Shown: positions 7,767 to 17,233, counted from the stretch's first letter. The stretch is 40,955 bases of DNA from Prolixibacteraceae bacterium (GCA_009773765.1 WTWZ01000014.1:1-40955); one strand, 5' to 3'. Translations and numbers: made by a program. Notes: a model not told the origin generated them from the sequence alone.

Positions 7767-9128
7767 TTAAACATTAAATGGTTCCCTGTGTGTGCGAATA
7801 AACCAGTTGTTTGCGTCAGCATCGCCAACCACTTCGCCAACTATTGGATCCCAGGTAACTTTTCGTCCGGTACGGATGGCAATATTACTGATATGGCTTA
7901 CCGTATCAGAAAGAATGGCTTCATCAAGCGGGCAAACTTCGGGCACATTCCCTTTTACAACATCTATAAAAAGTTCGCCCATGGTATTGTTTTCACCTGC
8001 GAGCATACCGTTGCTGTCCCGTGGTAACCGGCTGTCATTCAGCTTTTCATTGATTTCAGGAATATCGGATAAAGCAGAGTTTCTGCCCAGCGAAATCCAT
8101 CCTTTCGAACCAAAAAAGGTTGTGCCGTTGCCGTCTTTGAATGGCAGGTAATTCAACATACCCGCACTGTTTGCGCCATCGGTGTCCATAAAATGCAGTT
8201 TGATGCCCGGTTCGTATTCAATATTCACATCCCACGCCCTGATATTATTGTAAATTCCACCGGGTTGCCAGAATCCACCAGATCCCTCGCAGGTATATTT
8301 ACCGCTGAGTTTATCCTTCAATCCCCAAATCATTACGTCTAACGGATGAGCGCCCCAGCCTGCCAGAAAACCGATGCTGTAATCCCACTGAAACCATGAG
8401 CCGTTATTGGTTACACGTTCCGGACAGTAAGGATTCCGCGGTGCAGGGCCGGTCCAGCGGTCATAATCGAAACTTGCGGGAACCGGCACTTCATTGCAAA
8501 CGGGCGATTCAACCGGATTATAACCGGGAGCCCACACTTCAATCCGGTCAATTTCACCAATTTCACCATCTTTAATCATTTGGATACCCAGTTTTATATG
8601 TTCCAGTGTTCTTTGCTGAGTTCCGTAATGAAATTTGACATTGTTGGCGACCAGCTCTTTTTCTAAAATTTTGAAATCGGGGTAACTCAAACCAAGCGGT
8701 TTTGCCAGCATAATGTGTTTTCCCGCCCGCGCTGCTTTTATTGCCAGCGGAACGTGCCAGTGGTCGGGTGTGGTGATGTGAACCGCATCAATATCAGTCC
8801 GTTCGAGAATATCTTCAAATTTTAAATATGGTTTGCATTTAGGCGCTTTTATGCCCGCTTTTTTGTAATACTCATTGATATGGCCTGCTACATTTTCGCG
8901 CCTGTCCTGAAACGGGTCGCAGGAAGCCACAGAGTATAATCTTTCGAAGGGCAGAAAATAATTCAGCAATTCATCCTGGCCGCGCGAACCGACCCCGATA
9001 TGACCGATTAAAATCCGGTCGTTGGCGCCTTTGGCACACGATGATAAAATGGTTGGGACAGCTATTGCGCCTGCAACTCCGATGGAAGCATTTCGGATAA
9101 AATGTCGTCTTGAAAAATTTTGGTTCAT
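7767..9128 (-). CDS. Gfo/Idh/MocA oxidoreductase with Tat signal
   Basis: The 453-residue protein begins with a twin-arginine signal (SRRHFIRNASIGVAGAIAVP) and a possible lipobox (LSSC), so it should be exported folded and perhaps lipid-anchored. The Rossmann motif is GHIGVGSRG. The family segment TTPDHWHVPLA is followed by AKPLGL, where Ala replaces the usual Glu of the EKP motif while the Lys is kept. The C-terminal domain is the long type found in Bacteroidota exported oxidoreductases. These proteins act on sugars, with NAD(P) tightly bound in known exported members. It lies 41 bases after the ThuA gene and 29 before the beta-helix gene on the same strand. The exact sugar is unknown. Confidence 0.88.
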   Translation of the reverse strand: MNQNFSRRHFIRNASIGVAGAIAVPTILSSCAKGANDRILIGHIGVGSRGQDELLNYFLPFERLYSVASCDPFQDRRENVAGHINEYYKKAGIKAPKCKPYLKFEDILERTDIDAVHITTPDHWHVPLAIKAARAGKHIMLAKPLGLSYPDFKILEKELVANNVKFHYGTQQRTLEHIKLGIQMIKDGEIGEIDRIEVWAPGYNPVESPVCNEVPVPASFDYDRWTGPAPRNPYCPERVTNNGSWFQWDYSIGFLAGWGAHPLDVMIWGLKDKLSGKYTCEGSGGFWQPGGIYNNIRAWDVNIEYEPGIKLHFMDTDGANSAGMLNYLPFKDGNGTTFFGSKGWISLGRNSALSDIPEINEKLNDSRLPRDSNGMLAGENNTMGELFIDVVKGNVPEVCPLDEAILSDTVSHISNIAIRTGRKVTWDPIVGEVVGDADANNWFIRTHREPFNV

Positions 9129-9169
9129 ATTGATTTAGTTTTAGTTAATTGAAATTTAATTGTTTATTT

Positions 9170-9931
9170 CTATTCTGAAGAAAGTATTTGTAAAACTTTT
9201 CCTGTTCCCGCCCATTCAGTCCCGCGAAGAACCAGTGCTTGAAAACATGTACTTTGCACCGCTTTCAAATCGTGCCCCAAAATGGTGTGAAAAATTCTTC
9301 CTTTCCCATATTCGGCAACCATAATTGCGGGCTGATTTTCAACTCCTTTTTGAGCAAGTCCCTCATTTGTCGCTGTTCCCAACACTTCAAATTTATTGTT
9401 TTTTGATGCATTAATCCATAGTTCATCTAAAATTTCAAAACCTTTCATCCCCTGGGTTACAGGATGTTCATTATTGCTGATTTCGACACGGGTTTCCGAT
9501 GGTTTACCGTGACCGGTAACATCTATTATCCATGCAGCGGTGCTGATTTCCTGAAATTCAGGCCAGTTGTAAAATGCTGAAGTTGAAGAATGAAAAGTAA
9601 CAAACCCTCCCCCTTTTTTTATAAACCCAAGCAGCGCGTTTTCCGTTTCTGCCGGCCAGCGCAAATCGTTTTCGGGCCACGAATTCCAGTTACTTAAAAC
9701 CACATCGAACTTTTCAAAATCAGCAAATTTCAATGTGTCGGGCCGGTTGGTAATTTCAGTTTTAAAAAACCCGGTTTGCGAAAACATTTTTTCAAGAAAA
9801 GGAGTGGTTTGCTGCCACTCGTGGTTGTTGCGTCCGCTGAGGATTAAAATATTGACTGGTTTTGAACCTGATTCACAAGCAAACTGGGTTAACAGGATTA
9901 AAAGCAAAACGGGGAAAGCTAAATATTTCAT
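9170..9931 (-). CDS. ThuA-domain lipoprotein
   Basis: The 253-residue protein has a lipoprotein signal (LLLILLTQFACESG). The mature part is a ThuA/glutamine-amidotransferase-like fold: VNILILSGRNNHEWQQTTPF at the start, FDVVLSNWNSWP in the middle, then GGGFVTFHSSTSAF and GKGRIFHTILGHD. ThuA proteins are linked to trehalose and related sugar use and commonly sit beside Gfo/Idh/MocA oxidoreductases and DUF1080 proteins, as here. It is the first gene of the ThuA, oxidoreductase, beta-helix unit, so the promoter should lie just upstream of 9931. The biochemical reaction of this family is not clearly established. Confidence 0.87.
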   Translation of the reverse strand: MKYLAFPVLLLILLTQFACESGSKPVNILILSGRNNHEWQQTTPFLEKMFSQTGFFKTEITNRPDTLKFADFEKFDVVLSNWNSWPENDLRWPAETENALLGFIKKGGGFVTFHSSTSAFYNWPEFQEISTAAWIIDVTGHGKPSETRVEISNNEHPVTQGMKGFEILDELWINASKNNKFEVLGTATNEGLAQKGVENQPAIMVAEYGKGRIFHTILGHDLKAVQSTCFQALVLRGTEWAGTGKVLQILSSE

Positions 9932-10684
9932 TCTCAGATAAATTAATTGCCTGTTTTTTTGAATGGCAATTTACAAATTATTCAATATTGAAAGTCAGTT
10001 CAAAAAAAAAACAGAAGGGTAATTTTTCAGATTCAGGCAACCTTTCTTTTCTACATAGAAGATTCGCAGGTCTTTAAAAGCAGAAGATATTTAAAGCGGA
10101 AAAACGGTTCTTTCAATTCCTTTTCTTGTCACTATTTAAACTCAACCTTCAAAGTTACCACCTCCCAGCCGGGCGAATCCCCCCGTTGCAGCGGAAGTTT
10201 GTGATGCCGCCCGGGATTGGGGGATACTGTTCGAAAAACCAGTTGCGGCCGTCGCCAAAGCGCTGAATTTGTTTAGTCCCATTATGAGATTGATGATTTT
10301 CATCTCATTATAATTGTTGATTTTTAAAGGTATTCGATGTAACTCGCTTTATAATATTCCATCTGTGTGGCAAAATTTTGTCATGCTCGTTTCATTAGTA
10401 GAAAAACCGCATGTACATGAAGAAAACAGCGGCGCGGATACAACGAAATAAATCAACTTCAGCGTAAAGCATTGCATTCCCTAAAAATTGTTGCAGAACA
10501 TTTTTTGTAAGTTTGAAGTAATTATAAATCATTGGTGAAAAGATTTCTGAAAAAAGTGGAAGATTTTATTGATGGTATCAATGAAAGGGTAAATCAGTGC
10601 CCAAATAAAAACAACAATTCCTAAAACAGCACACCATCAATTGAATAAACGCCAATAATCCGGGAATATGTAAGAACCGTGATT
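9932..10684. other. 750-base stretch with only gene debris
   Basis: No complete gene is supported. The part next to 9931 should carry the thuA promoter. A decayed coding fragment lies at about 10132-10310. A 30-codon plus-strand frame near 10535 (VKRFLKKVEDFIDGINERV...) has no recognisable relative. The rest shows no structure I can interpret. Confidence 0.5.
10132..10310 (-). pseudogene. decayed fragment, possibly of a glycoside hydrolase gene
   Basis: One frame reads KQIQRFGDGRNWFFEQYPP, reminiscent of the N-terminal RFGDGRDWFFEKRFG segment of GH29-type fucosidase-like proteins. A second frame of the same stretch ends HHKLPLQRGDSPGWEVVTL-KVEFK with a TAG stop at 10132, looking like a protein C terminus. 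The two pieces are only a few codons apart, as if most of a gene had been deleted. The family suggestion is weak; it is supported only by one short motif and by the glycan-related operon next to it. Confidence 0.3.
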
Positions 10685-11161
10685 TTAATCCACTTTTTGA
10701 AATAAAATTTCGGAACATAGAACGGGCGCTTTTTTGCCCTTGTGTATAAAACTATGAGCGCCAAAATTAACAACATCAACCGGAATTTGAGGGTTTGATG
10801 TATCAGAAACAATAACCACCGTAGCGTCTGATTTCTTTTGTTTTATACTTTTTAAAATCTGGCTCCCTGTAATATTGTCCTCTAAAAAATAGTCGGAAAA
10901 AACAATTAATTTTGATCCAGTAAAATCATTGTTTTGAAAATAGTTTAAAAAATCGCCACCCTTGTGAAATTGCGAAAACCTTATACAGATATTTTTTAAA
11001 TTTTGAATTGTTTTTATAGTTGAGTTTAGCGATTTGCTTAAAACCATATTAACCAAATGATTGTCTTCTATTACAACTACTTCTATTGACGGTTTTTCAT
11101 TAATTGTTGGGTTATACTGTTTTTTTGGTTCTACACCTGCAATTCCCTTTATTGTCTCCAT
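10685..11161 (-). CDS. stand-alone response-regulator receiver-like protein
   Basis: The 158-residue protein (from METIKG; an upstream in-frame ATG at 11203 is less likely) is a receiver domain after about 22 unstructured residues. It has the acidic pair in VVVIEDNHLVN, the phosphoacceptor Asp in LIVFSDYFLED, the switch region VVIVSDTSNP and the conserved Lys in SFIHKGKK. There is no output domain, so it would signal by protein contact, as CheY- or Spo0F-like proteins do. No sensor kinase is nearby. A perfect 8-base inverted repeat (TTTTCTAA / TTAGAAAA, 11261-11287) lies about 100 bases upstream and could be a regulatory site. Confidence 0.75.
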   Translation of the reverse strand: METIKGIAGVEPKKQYNPTINEKPSIEVVVIEDNHLVNMVLSKSLNSTIKTIQNLKNICIRFSQFHKGGDFLNYFQNNDFTGSKLIVFSDYFLEDNITGSQILKSIKQKKSDATVVIVSDTSNPQIPVDVVNFGAHSFIHKGKKAPVLCSEILFQKVD

Positions 11162-11469
11162 TTTAAGATATTTTGGTGCATTACGAAGCAAGTGGTATGC
11201 CAAAATTTTAAGTCTAAGAATTCAGTTCAATAACATGTTGAATTGATTGCACTTAATTTATTTTCTAATTTATTCTAATTTAGAAAACAATATCAATTAG
11301 AGAAAATCCTTACCAGACTTGTTATTTATGAGAATTATCTGCTGAAAACAGTAAATTAGAATTGGCAATTTTTAAACAAAGCTTCAAACGGAGCCAAATA
11401 ACCAAACTCCCTTAACAGGCACAAATTTGTAACTATACTTACTGTATTTTCTGTTATTAAACCGGACTT
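11162..11469. other. A/T-rich intergenic stretch
   Basis: It holds the probable promoter region of the receiver gene, including the inverted repeat TTTTCTAA (11261-11268) / TTAGAAAA (11280-11287). Nothing else could be recognised. Confidence 0.4.
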
Positions 11470-11687
11470 TCAACCTTTCCATTCTTTTACAGTTAAACCT
11501 TCAACTCCTTCAAATAATATGCGTTTGCGCCATTGCCGGAGTGTTTCTCTTGTAATGTTCAATACGGTACAAACAGTGTTGCACTTACATTTTTCGTAAG
11601 CGCAATTAATGCCTGACATTTAATTGTATTTTGACGGTCACGGCTTTCATTAATCCAACATTCAAGCTCACTAGCATTTATCGCCAT
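11470..11687 (-). pseudogene. N-terminal remnant of a helix-turn-helix (IS630-like) transposase
   Basis: The fragment starts MAINASELECWINESRDRQ, shifts frame near 11600, and continues VCTVLNITRETLRQWRKRI-LFEGVEGLTVKEWKG to a stop at 11470. The segment TRETLRQWRKR...GVEGL is the helix-turn-helix pattern seen at the start of IS630-type transposases. The catalytic domain is missing and no terminal repeats could be identified, so it is a dead remnant. Confidence 0.55.
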
Positions 11688-11993
<306 letters not shown>

Positions 11994-12104
11994 ATGGTTG
12001 CTCAAACTAACCCGACAAGTGTTGAAATTATCGATTCAAAGAGTATGGTTCCCCAGCGTATTGTTAATACCCTACTGCTTAATGCCAGCTTTATCGGCAA
12101 ATGA
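11994..12104 (+). CDS. 36-residue ORF overlapping the RND remnant
   Basis: The frame encodes MVAQTNPTSVEIIDSKSM... and ends ...LLLNASFIGK. Its TGA overlaps the ATG at 12101 (ATGA), so ribosomes finishing it could initiate the truncated RND frame. I do not recognise the sequence. It may be the end or start of a gene broken by the same deletion that removed the RND 5' half, or a chance frame. Confidence 0.3.
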   Translation: MVAQTNPTSVEIIDSKSMVPQRIVNTLLLNASFIGK

Positions 12105-13420
12105 ACGAATCTGTCAAAAAGATGGAGCAGTACATAAGTAAATTCGCTGAAGCAGAGCAATTTGAGACAAGAATTTCAGGATATAGAAATTCGTATATCA
12201 TTCTGAGTTTTACAAAAGAAGCAGAAAATTCATCATTTCCGTACATTTTGAAAAGCCAACTGGAATCGAAAGCCATTTCATTGGGAGGAATGGACTGGTC
12301 AATATGGGGAGTTGGAAAGGGATTTTCAAATTCACTAAACTCCGATTTCAGAAGCAACCACATCTTGCTCACCGGGTACAATTATCATCAGCTTTACAAT
12401 TATGCCAGGCAACTTGAACATCAGTTGCTAAAATACGACCGGGTGGAGAAAACGGAAATAACGAGTTCAAATTCATGGTATTCTGATTCAAGATATGAAT
12501 ACAACCTTGAAATAGACAAAAACCTGCTTGCGGTTAATAATCAGGGGTATGCCGATTTCACGCAATCACTGTTTACCGTTCTCTACTCCCGGAACTTAAA
12601 TCCGTTTTACAATAAAAATGAGCTTCAGCCCGTGGCATTGATTTCCAACGAAAGTGAAACCTACAACAAATGGAATTTTTATAATATGCCGGTTTCTACT
12701 GTTAGTGGCGACAAAAAGCTTTCTTTTGGCGGGAAAATTTCCAAACAACTTACTGGAAAAAGCATCGAGAAAAAAGACCAGGTGTATCAGATGTACCTAA
12801 ACTATAATTTTATAGGTCCGGGTCCGCTGGCTGAAATGGTTCAGGAAAGAGAGCTAAAAGCGTTTAATGAAGTATTGCCACTTGGGTTTAAAGCCCAAAA
12901 ACCCGAATCGCCCTACTTTTTCTGGGATAAAAAGGACAAAAAACAATATTGGTTACTTTTGTTGATTATCACAATTATTTGGTTTATCACTTCAATTCTT
13001 TTTGAGTCGTTACTCAAGCCGCTGGCCGTTATTGTTCTGATACCCATTTCATTTATCGGGGTGTTTCTCACTTTTTATCTGTTCGGGTTTAATTTCGACC
13101 AGGGAGGATTTGCCTCTTTTATACTACTATGCGGATTGGTAGTCAACGCAGCAATATATATTATTAACGACATGAATAATCTTGTGAGCCGGAAAGGAAG
13201 ATCTGAAACAATACAAACTTATGTCAGGGCATTCAATCAAAAAATCATCACAATTATGCTTACAATCTTGTCCACGGTTCTCGGATTGGTTCCATTTATT
13301 TGGGGAGGACAAAACGAAGTATTTTGGTTTGCTTTTGCTGTCGGTGCCAGCGGAGGGCTCATTTTCTCGCTGATAGCAATTATCGTGTTTTTGCCGTTGT
13401 TTTTGAGGTTGAGGATTTAA
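12101..13420 (+). pseudogene. 5'-truncated RND-family efflux transporter
   Basis: The 439-residue frame is the C-terminal part of an RND inner-membrane pump. Residues 1-280 match the second periplasmic region of the Bacteroidota type (SFPYILKSQLESKAISLGGM, GVGKGFSNSL). Five membrane segments follow (YWLLLLIITIIWFITSILF, LAVIVLIPISFIGVFL, FASFILLCGLVVNAAIYII, IITIMLTILSTVLGL and the last, ending FLPLFLRL), fitting TM8-TM12. Full-length pumps have about 1,000 residues, so more than half of the gene, including TM1-TM7 and the proton-relay region, is absent. No adaptor or outer-membrane gene is adjacent. The ATG at 12101 lies inside what was the coding region, so a functional product is unlikely. 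Confidence 0.85.
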
Positions 13421-13823
13421 TAATTGGCGCCAGCGCTTCAACCACAGGCCAGAATGGGTACGATTGTAACTTTCCGCCAGCAAATTGCCCGATACGGTTG
13501 GCATGAAACTTAAAATACTTATTGTATGATAGTTCAACCTGGATGGACCTGTAAATCATACTATAAAATTCGCGGTGATTATAAGCGTTAAGAATCCTAT
13601 CTCCCAAATCCCTTATCTGCCAGTTGATTTAGTTTGTTTCGGGTTATTAAGAAATGTAGAAATGCTTTATATTCTAAAACAAATTAAACAGTTATAAACG
13701 GTGCGTTCACTTCCAAACAAAATATCACCTGAATTTGTCAGAATAAATTTAAGCATGATTCACTTTCTTTTGTAGTTTAGCAAACTTTAATTATATACCT
13801 ATAATCAAATCAACTGAATAAAA
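13421..13823. other. 400-base stretch with an unidentified minus-strand frame
   Basis: Between about 13430 and 13607 the minus strand is open and reads MIYRSIQVELSYNKYFKF, then HANRIGQFAGGKLQSYPFW. It has a protein-like composition, but the frame runs into the end of the RND remnant and I recognise no family. It may be a remnant. The last 150 bases before the oxidoreductase gene are A/T-rich and probably hold its promoter. Confidence 0.4.
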
Positions 13824-15137
13824 ATGAATAAAGAAAAATCACGCAGGGATTTCATTCGTAATTCACTTTCGGCTGTGGCCGGAACCATTGTTTTACCTGG
13901 CATTATTCCTGCCTCAGCATTGGGACGTAACGGATTTACTGCTCCCAGCGACCGGATTGTAATGGGGTCAATCGGGGTTGGTTCCCAGGGAATCAGTAAT
14001 TTAAAAGAATTTCTTGATTTTAAGGAAGTTCAGTTTGTTTCGGTTTGCGATGTGGACTCAAAACACCAGCTTAACGGGCAAACTGTAATCAACCAGAAAT
14101 ATGGCAATACCGATTGCCGGAAATACAAGGACTACCGAGAATTGCTGGAAAAGGAAAAGCTGGATGCTGTTTGCATTTCGGTGCCCGACCACTGGCACAG
14201 TTTAACTTACATTGCCGCAGCGCAGAAAAAACTGGATATTTACGGGGAAAAACCACTTGCACGCACTATTGGCGAAGGACAACAGATTGTGAAAGCCGTA
14301 CAGAAAAACAACATTATTTGGCAAACCGGAAGCTGGCAGCGTTCGCAGGCCCATTTCCATAAAGCTGCTGAATTGGTTTTCAATGGCCGGATTGGAAATG
14401 TTAAACGGGTTGAAGTTGGTTTGCCCAACGCTCCAAAACTGGTTGGAATGCCCCCTGTTAGGCCCGTTCCCGAAAACATTGACTGGGATTTCTGGCTTGG
14501 CCCGGCTCCAAAAGTTGAATACAGGGGAATTTGCCACTGGAACTGGCGCTGGATTCTCGATTATTCAGGCGGACAACTGACCGACTGGGCAGGCCACCAC
14601 ATCGACATTGCACACTGGGGGCTTGGCCTCGACCGCACAGGACCGGTTGAAGTTGAAGGAGAAGGTGTTTACCCTGCAAAAACCGAATTGTACAACGTGC
14701 CGCTTGAATACGATTTTAATTGCAAATACAAAACCGGCGTTGAAATACGGGTGGCCAATTCTGCCCGTCTGCCGCACGGAATGGGTGTTACCTGGTATGG
14801 CGATGAAGGCTGGGTTCATGTTGACCGAGGGAACAAACTTACCGCTTCCAAAGAAAACCTGTTGACTAAAGAACTGGGAGCCAATAAAAAAGCCCTGTAT
14901 AAAAGTGATAATCATATCGGGAATTTTATTGAATGTATCCGCAGCCGGAAGGAAACAATTACGCCGGTTGACATTGCGCACCGTTCAATTTCGGTTGGTT
15001 TGCTTGGCGAAATTGCCATGACAACCGAAAAAACCATTAAATGGGATCCTGATAAGGAAGTGATTTTAAACAACGAAAATGCAAGTAAAATGCTGATGCG
15101 AAATTTCAGGATTCCATGGAAACTTCCTGAAGTATAA
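13824..15137 (+). CDS. Gfo/Idh/MocA oxidoreductase with Tat signal
   Basis: The 437-residue protein begins with a twin-arginine signal (KSRRDFIRNSLSAVAGTIVL) and should be exported. The Rossmann motif is GSIGVGSQG, the conserved segment VCISVPDHWHSLTY follows, and the EKP-type motif is intact (YGEKPLAR). The C-terminal half (WNWRWILDYSGGQLTDWAGH onward) is the long substrate-domain type of exported Bacteroidota members. The reaction would be NAD(P)-dependent redox chemistry on a sugar or sugar derivative. It is not closely similar to the oxidoreductase at 7767-9128 and is followed after 12 bases by an E2-like acyltransferase gene, an unusual partner. Confidence 0.88.
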   Translation: MNKEKSRRDFIRNSLSAVAGTIVLPGIIPASALGRNGFTAPSDRIVMGSIGVGSQGISNLKEFLDFKEVQFVSVCDVDSKHQLNGQTVINQKYGNTDCRKYKDYRELLEKEKLDAVCISVPDHWHSLTYIAAAQKKLDIYGEKPLARTIGEGQQIVKAVQKNNIIWQTGSWQRSQAHFHKAAELVFNGRIGNVKRVEVGLPNAPKLVGMPPVRPVPENIDWDFWLGPAPKVEYRGICHWNWRWILDYSGGQLTDWAGHHIDIAHWGLGLDRTGPVEVEGEGVYPAKTELYNVPLEYDFNCKYKTGVEIRVANSARLPHGMGVTWYGDEGWVHVDRGNKLTASKENLLTKELGANKKALYKSDNHIGNFIECIRSRKETITPVDIAHRSISVGLLGEIAMTTEKTIKWDPDKEVILNNENASKMLMRNFRIPWKLPEV

Positions 15138-15149
15138 AAACAGAGAAAT

Positions 15150-15977
15150 ATGGCTGAAACTATCAATTACAATACCAACTGGCGTAAGGTGGCTTCCACC
15201 ATTTACAAAAAACCTGTCGATTCGAAAATTTTTGGCATTGTTGAACTTGATGTAACCGAACTCGAAAAATATGTTGCGCAAAAACGAAAAGAAGGTATTA
15301 AAACCACGCTTACCTATTTGATTACCCTGATTATAGGACGCGCCATCAGACAGGAAGTGCCAGCGCTGAATACCTATGTTAAACGGGGTAAAATTATACA
15401 GCGAAAGCAGGTTGACGCAACAGTGAGCGTTTTGCTCCCAGGCGGCCAAATGGGTTCGGTAAAAGTTGAAAATGCCGACCAACTTACCACTGCAGAAATT
15501 TCTGAAGATATTGGAAAAAACATAGCTAATTCGCGAAAAGGAAACGAAAACGATACAATGCAGTCGAAATCGTTTCTGGCAAAACTTCCGTGGCCAATTA
15601 GAAACTGGTTCTTCAAATTTTATCAGATTATTACAATTAACTGGGGAATCTCGTTACCTGTAATCGGACTGGATTCCAATAGTTTTGGTTCATATATTGT
15701 TTCAAACATCGGAACCGTTGGCCTCGATACCGGATTTGCATCACTTCTGCCTTCATCGAATATCTCGTTTGTTTTTGTTTTGGGGGCAGTGTCTAAAAAG
15801 CCAGTGGTAGTAAATGATGAAATTGTAATAAGAAGAGTTATGTTACTTGCATCAACACTCGACCACCGTGTTGTGGACGGTTCGCATGGTGGTTTACTTT
15901 TCAGGTTCATCAAACAAATAGCAAAAAACCCGGAGTTACTCGACAAAAAACCCGACCCTGCAACCGCTTTGTTTTAA
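15150..15977 (+). CDS. stand-alone 2-oxoacid dehydrogenase E2-type acyltransferase domain
   Basis: The 275-residue protein matches the catalytic domain of dihydrolipoamide acyltransferases, with the active-site motif LDHRVVDG (His239, Asp243) near the C terminus and the strand pattern SNIGTVGLDTGFASLLPSSN before it. There is no N-terminal lipoyl domain and no E1- or E3-binding domain; normal E2 proteins exceed 400 residues. It is therefore not a standard dehydrogenase core. It could be a chloramphenicol-acetyltransferase-fold enzyme acting on free CoA thioesters. No E1 or E3 genes are present. It lies 12 bases after the Tat-exported oxidoreductase gene and is probably cotranscribed with it, though it has no signal peptide itself. 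Confidence 0.82.
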   Translation: MAETINYNTNWRKVASTIYKKPVDSKIFGIVELDVTELEKYVAQKRKEGIKTTLTYLITLIIGRAIRQEVPALNTYVKRGKIIQRKQVDATVSVLLPGGQMGSVKVENADQLTTAEISEDIGKNIANSRKGNENDTMQSKSFLAKLPWPIRNWFFKFYQIITINWGISLPVIGLDSNSFGSYIVSNIGTVGLDTGFASLLPSSNISFVFVLGAVSKKPVVVNDEIVIRRVMLLASTLDHRVVDGSHGGLLFRFIKQIAKNPELLDKKPDPATALF

Positions 15978-16081
15978 AATTTTATTTTCAAAAATTTTCT
16001 GTCCGCTGATGTGAGTTTTAATTACATATTATAACCCTTAACTCCCTTTTTTCAATTTAAAATTTTAATTGCGATTTTTTC

Positions 16082-16095
16082 CGTGTACGAACACG
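16082..16095. promoter_or_regulatory. candidate LacI-type operator
   Basis: CGTGTACGAACACG is an inverted repeat (CGTGT / ACACG around ACGA) 74 bases upstream of the likely lacI start. Bacteroidota LacI-family regulators of sugar genes bind palindromes with a central CG of this style (TGTnCGnACA-like), so autoregulation is plausible. No second copy was found near the downstream genes. Confidence 0.4.
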
Positions 16096-16168
16096 AAATC
16101 AAAAAAAATCAGTAGTTTTGTAATATGTATTAATATATTTAAACAATTAAACTACATAAAATCAAATA

Positions 16169-17233
16169 ATTATAGAAACAAATAATCAAATACGAATCAA
16201 AGATATTGCTGAAAAAGCTAAGGTTTCGATAGGCACAGTCGATCGGGTGTTACATAACAGGGGAGAGGTATCTGAACTGACCAAAAAAAAAATTCTCGAT
16301 ATCATTTCCGAACTCGATTACAAACCCAATATTTTCGCTAGCAACCTTGCATCGAAAAAACCGGCCGTTTTTGCAACGTTGCTTCCCCAACCACCTTCAA
16401 AAGAGGGTTACTGGAATAAACCATTTATAGGAATTCAAAAACGAATAGCTGAATTAAAACAGTTTGGCGTTCAGATTCAGCCTTTTACATTTAGTCAGAC
16501 TGACAGGGCCGAATTCATCACAGAAGCTGAAAAAATACTTGCCCTGAAACCCGATGGGATTATTTTAGCCCCATTCTATAAAAAGGAATCTCTCGAATTC
16601 ATTGAAAAACTGAAAAAACACAATATTCCCTTTGTTTTTATCGATTCGGAAATCAAAAATGCCGGGCAAATCAGTTATATCGGGCAGGACTCTTACCAGA
16701 GTGGGCTTGTTTCCGGAAAACTGCTCGGACTGATGCTGCCGGAGGGAAATATCCTGGTTATCCATTTCGCCAAAGAAATGGACAATCAAAACCATTTGGT
16801 CGAACGTGAAAAAGGCTTTTATGACTGGTACAAAAAGAATAATTTTAAAATGCACCAGTTATTTACTTGCGAAGTACCGGATACCAACGATGTAAGCTGG
16901 ATGGGAAAAGTTAATGCCATTATTGAAGAAAAACAGATTAAAGGGATATTTGTCACTAATTCGAAAGTCTTTTTTGTTGGCAGATTGATTGAAAAGTATA
17001 ACCTAACCGGTTTTAAAGTAATCGGGCACGACCTTGTAAAATGGAATGTTGAATATCTCAGAAAAGGGACCGTACAGTTTTTAATCTGCCAAAGGCCTGA
17101 AGAACAGGGATATAACGCTATTAACAAGCTGTTCAGGTATGTTGTTGAAAAAAACAAAATATCTGAACATAATTACACTTCCATTGATATCATTACAAAA
17201 GAAAATATTGATTATTACAAAGAATTTAAATAA
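16169..17233 (+). CDS. LacI-family transcriptional regulator with a non-canonical start codon
   Basis: The N-terminal helix-turn-helix is clear (IRIKDIAEKAKVSIGTVDRV, then LHNRGEVSE), followed by a hinge (LDYKPNIFASNLASKK) and a periplasmic-binding-protein-type effector domain (VIGHDLVKWNVEYLRKG, QRPEEQGYNAINKLF). Between the in-frame TAA at 16157 and the helix-turn-helix there is no ATG, GTG or TTG. The first usable codons are ATA 16166, ATT 16169 and ATA 16172, so I place the start at ATT 16169 with caution, giving 354 residues, normal for the family. The first GTG, at 16247, would delete half the DNA-binding domain. The gene precedes the sugar-acid genes by 11 bases and is likely their local regulator. 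Confidence 0.82.
   Translation: MIETNNQIRIKDIAEKAKVSIGTVDRVLHNRGEVSELTKKKILDIISELDYKPNIFASNLASKKPAVFATLLPQPPSKEGYWNKPFIGIQKRIAELKQFGVQIQPFTFSQTDRAEFITEAEKILALKPDGIILAPFYKKESLEFIEKLKKHNIPFVFIDSEIKNAGQISYIGQDSYQSGLVSGKLLGLMLPEGNILVIHFAKEMDNQNHLVEREKGFYDWYKKNNFKMHQLFTCEVPDTNDVSWMGKVNAIIEEKQIKGIFVTNSKVFFVGRLIEKYNLTGFKVIGHDLVKWNVEYLRKGTVQFLICQRPEEQGYNAINKLFRYVVEKNKISEHNYTSIDIITKENIDYYKEFK

Noticed and set aside
10535-10621. Plus-strand 30-codon ORF (VKRFLKKVEDFIDGINERV...)
   Set aside because: It has only GTG/TTG starts, no recognisable relative and sits in a debris region.
13380-13607. Minus-strand 75-codon ORF after the RND remnant
   Set aside because: Part of it is the complement of RND coding sequence; the remaining piece has protein-like composition but no recognised family, so it is mentioned only as unexplained sequence.
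16247-16249. GTG 16247 as the LacI start
   Set aside because: It lies inside the helix-turn-helix (DRVLHNR); the conserved KDIAEKAKVSIGTVDR segment is encoded upstream in the same frame.
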